This document shows, piece by piece, positions 11,278 through 13,079 of a DNA stretch of 13,079 nucleotides; the stretch's first letter is position 1, and the number at the start of each line of letters is the position of its first letter. The notes beneath the pieces were generated by a model, which was given only the letters and a program-made list of their open reading frames with translations, did no database searches and was not told where the DNA came from. The stretch lies in contig USML01000051.1 of assembly GCA_900555855.1 (NCBI GenBank), forward strand, positions 1 to 13,079, in the 5' to 3' direction. The position numbers and the translations under genes were made by a program. The DNA is from an uncultured Eubacteriales bacterium (GTDB lineage: Bacteria; Bacillota; Clostridia; Oscillospirales; Butyricicoccaceae).

Positions 11278-12978
11278 TTATTTCTTTTCGTAGGAGACAT
11301 GGAGCAGCTGATGCGTCCGGCCCTTGAGGCCGTTTTCCAGCAGCTCTGCCACGATGGGGTTGCGCTCGGAGCGCTTGATCAGCGCGGCGCGGTCGGCCTC
11401 GTAAAGGCCCTCGGCCCGCTGGTGCTTCACCGGGCTCAGGCCATAGGGCTGGCCGGCGCCGCCCACGCAGCCGCTCTTGCAGGTCATGACCTCGATGAGA
11501 TCGTAATAGACCTTGCTGGCTTCGATGTCTGCCAGCAGCTGCTTTGCGTTGACCAGACCGTTGACGATGGCGATGCGCAGCGTGCGCTCGCCCACCGGCA
11601 GCTCCACCTCGCGGATGGCGCCGTCGCCCCGAAGGCCGGAATACTGCAGCACCTGCAGGGCATTTTTGGATTTGTCGGAAAGGATCCGGCGGGCCACAGC
11701 CTCGGCCACGCCGCCGGTGGTGCCGAAGATGGTGCCGGCGCCGGTGCCCATGCCGAAGGGCAGGGCAGGCGCTTCGCCCTCCAGCTCCGCAAAGCAGATG
11801 CCGGATTCCTTGATCATCATGATGATCTCCTGGGTCGTCAGCACCAGATCCACATCAGGCTTGCCATCATGGGCGAACTCTGGCCGGGCCGCCTCCATTT
11901 TCTTGGCAGTACAGGGCATGATGGCGATATGATAGGTCTCCCGCCCCTCCTCCGAGTCCTTTTTCGCATACTGATCCTTGAGGACGGCGGCAAACATCTC
12001 CATGGGAGATTTGCAGGAGGAGGCGTTTTTCAGCAGATCGGGATGCTCCTCCTCCAGATATTTCACCCAGGCGGGGCAGCAGCTGGTGAACATGGGGAAG
12101 GGCCCGCCCTTCTCCAGCCGCTCCAGAAACTCGGCGGATTCCTCCATGACGGTGAGATCTGCGCCGAAATTGGTATCGTAGACCTCGTCTGCGCCCATCA
12201 TCTTCAGGGCGGAGACCAGCTTATCCAAAGCGTTGACGCCGGGCGCAAGGCCGAAGGCCTCGCCCACCGCCACCCGGACGGCAGGGGCGATCTGGATGAC
12301 CACCCGCTTTTTTGCGTCGTGGAGGGCGCGCCATGCCCGGCCGATCTCATTGAGCACGGTGATGGCGCCGGTGGGACAGGCGGCGGCGCACTGGCCGCAG
12401 CTGACGCACTTCGTCTCCGAAAGCTTATGGCCGAAGGCGGGCATCACCTGCAGGTTGCTGCCGCGGAAGGCGAAGTTCAGGATGCCCATGCCCTGCATTT
12501 CCTCGCAGACCCGGATGCAGTCGCCGCAGAGGATGCACTTGTTGGGATCGTGGACGATGGCGGGCGAGGAGGTGTCCAGCTCATAATCCGGCCGGCTGTC
12601 GCCAAAGCGGATATTGCGGACGCCGAAGCGCAGCGCCAGCTCCTGCAGACGGCAGTTGCCGCTCTTTTCGCAGGTGGTGCAGTCCCGGCAGTGGGAGGCC
12701 AGCATCAGCTCCAGGTTCAGCCGGCGGTACTTCAGGAGCCGCATGGTGTTGGTGCGGATGCGCAGCCCGTCCCGGGGCTCCATGGAGCAGGAGGCGTCGA
12801 TCTTGCCGGTCTTCACGTCCTCGACGATGCACATGCGGCACGCGCCGTAGACGGAGAGCTCGGAATAGTAGCAGAAGGTGGGCATGTCAATTCCGGCCTT
12901 CCGGATGACGGACAGGACGTTCTTCTCGCCGTCGAACGGCACGCGCAGCCCGTCGATAATCATTGTTCCCTTGGCCAT
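11278..12978 (-). CDS. [FeFe] hydrogenase catalytic subunit (HydA-type, NADH-linked)
   Basis: This 566-residue multi-cluster [FeFe] hydrogenase begins with a [2Fe-2S] ferredoxin domain (Cys36, 47, 50, 64). Next is a His-ligated [4Fe-4S] site (His96, Cys100, 103, 109), then two [4Fe-4S] clusters (Cys148/151/154/158 and Cys191/194/197/201). The H-cluster domain has L1 TSCCPAW (298-304) with proton-transfer Cys300, L2 MPCTAKKME (354-362) and L3 MTCKSGCVGGAGQP (498-511). The enzyme interconverts protons and H2. The preceding gene, 3 nt upstream, encodes the end of a HydB/NuoF-like subunit, pointing to a bifurcating or NAD(P)H-dependent HydABC complex. L3 departs from the common MACPGGCxxGGGQP: Thr499, Lys501, Ser502 and Ala508. 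ATG 12976-12978 follows GGAGGG. Catalytic cysteines are retained, so activity is expected. Confidence 0.96.
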   Translation of the reverse strand: MAKGTMIIDGLRVPFDGEKNVLSVIRKAGIDMPTFCYYSELSVYGACRMCIVEDVKTGKIDASCSMEPRDGLRIRTNTMRLLKYRRLNLELMLASHCRDCTTCEKSGNCRLQELALRFGVRNIRFGDSRPDYELDTSSPAIVHDPNKCILCGDCIRVCEEMQGMGILNFAFRGSNLQVMPAFGHKLSETKCVSCGQCAAACPTGAITVLNEIGRAWRALHDAKKRVVIQIAPAVRVAVGEAFGLAPGVNALDKLVSALKMMGADEVYDTNFGADLTVMEESAEFLERLEKGGPFPMFTSCCPAWVKYLEEEHPDLLKNASSCKSPMEMFAAVLKDQYAKKDSEEGRETYHIAIMPCTAKKMEAARPEFAHDGKPDVDLVLTTQEIIMMIKESGICFAELEGEAPALPFGMGTGAGTIFGTTGGVAEAVARRILSDKSKNALQVLQYSGLRGDGAIREVELPVGERTLRIAIVNGLVNAKQLLADIEASKVYYDLIEVMTCKSGCVGGAGQPYGLSPVKHQRAEGLYEADRAALIKRSERNPIVAELLENGLKGRTHQLLHVSYEKK

Positions 12979-12981
12979 GAC

Positions 12982-13079
12982 TTAACCCTCCTCTTCAATG
13001 GCGTCGATGGCGCCGAAGGGACATGCGCCCCAGCACGCGCCGCAGTGGATGCATTTTTCCGTGTCGATCACGAACGGCT
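12982..13079 (-). CDS. HydB/NuoF-like subunit, C-terminal fragment (cut by window edge)
   Basis: Only the last 32 residues are in the window (PFVIDTEKCIHCGACWGACP, FGAIDAIEEEG, stop TAA at 12982-12984). They form a [4Fe-4S] ferredoxin motif C-x2-C-x2-C-x3-CP that matches the extreme C-terminus of HydB/NuoF-type NADH dehydrogenase subunits, which end in a two-cluster ferredoxin domain. The stop lies 3 nt before the hydrogenase ATG and the hydrogenase SD lies inside this gene, so the two are co-transcribed and probably coupled. A separate ferredoxin subunit is the alternative. Confidence 0.8.
   Translation of the reverse strand, partial: PFVIDTEKCIHCGACWGACPFGAIDAIEEEG

Overview
The window looks like chromosome from a high-GC, strictly anaerobic member of the Clostridia, most likely an Oscillospiraceae-type gut bacterium. 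Supporting signs are strong AGGAGG ribosome-binding sites, the Firmicutes order ylxM-ffh-rpsP-khpA, an infC gene that appears to start with ATT behind an attenuated leader, a multi-cluster [FeFe] hydrogenase beside a NuoF/HydB-like subunit, and a PadR/DUF1700 regulatory pair. The taxon is inferred from these features; there is no rRNA gene to confirm it. I see no tRNA, rRNA, CRISPR array or intact transposon.

Layout: (1) 1-827, minus strand: a STAS anti-anti-sigma-like gene followed by a stand-alone UmuD-like S24 self-processing peptidase, ending at a pair of hairpins at the left edge. (2) 960-1604, minus: an ECF-transporter-type membrane protein with a consensus promoter and a structured leader. 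(3) 1605-1824: an intergenic stretch with three strong stem-loops. (4) 1825-4158, minus: the SRP/ribosome operon ylxM-ffh-rpsP-khpA, driven by a near-consensus promoter with a perfect 22-bp palindrome in its initially transcribed region. The usual followers rimM-trmD-rplS are absent. (5) 4298-8224, plus: a block of envelope genes comprising an unknown membrane/coiled-coil protein, padR with a HAAS(DUF1700)-DUF4097-like sensor, a CDP-alcohol phosphatidyltransferase, and a DUF4349 lipoprotein behind an ECF-sigma-like promoter. (6) 8324-9801, minus: a DUF523 gene overlapping an AlkZ/YcaQ-type (HTH_42) protein with a QxQ motif. (7) 9863-11195, minus: the infC-rpmI-rplT translation operon with its attenuated leader. 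(8) 11278-13079, minus: [FeFe] hydrogenase catalytic subunit and the C-terminal end of a HydB/NuoF-like subunit cut by the window edge.

How the parts fit together: the minus-strand housekeeping operons handle SRP-dependent protein targeting, ribosome assembly, translation initiation and NAD(P)H/ferredoxin-linked hydrogen metabolism. The plus-strand block is envelope-directed and carries two different regulatory signatures, a PadR operator and an ECF-type promoter. The least conventional parts are the STAS plus UmuD-like pair, which has no visible Y-family polymerase partner, the palindrome under the ylxM promoter, and two gene pairs (STAS-S24 and DUF523-alkZ-like) whose Shine-Dalgarno lies directly behind an intrinsic terminator with no clear promoter in between.
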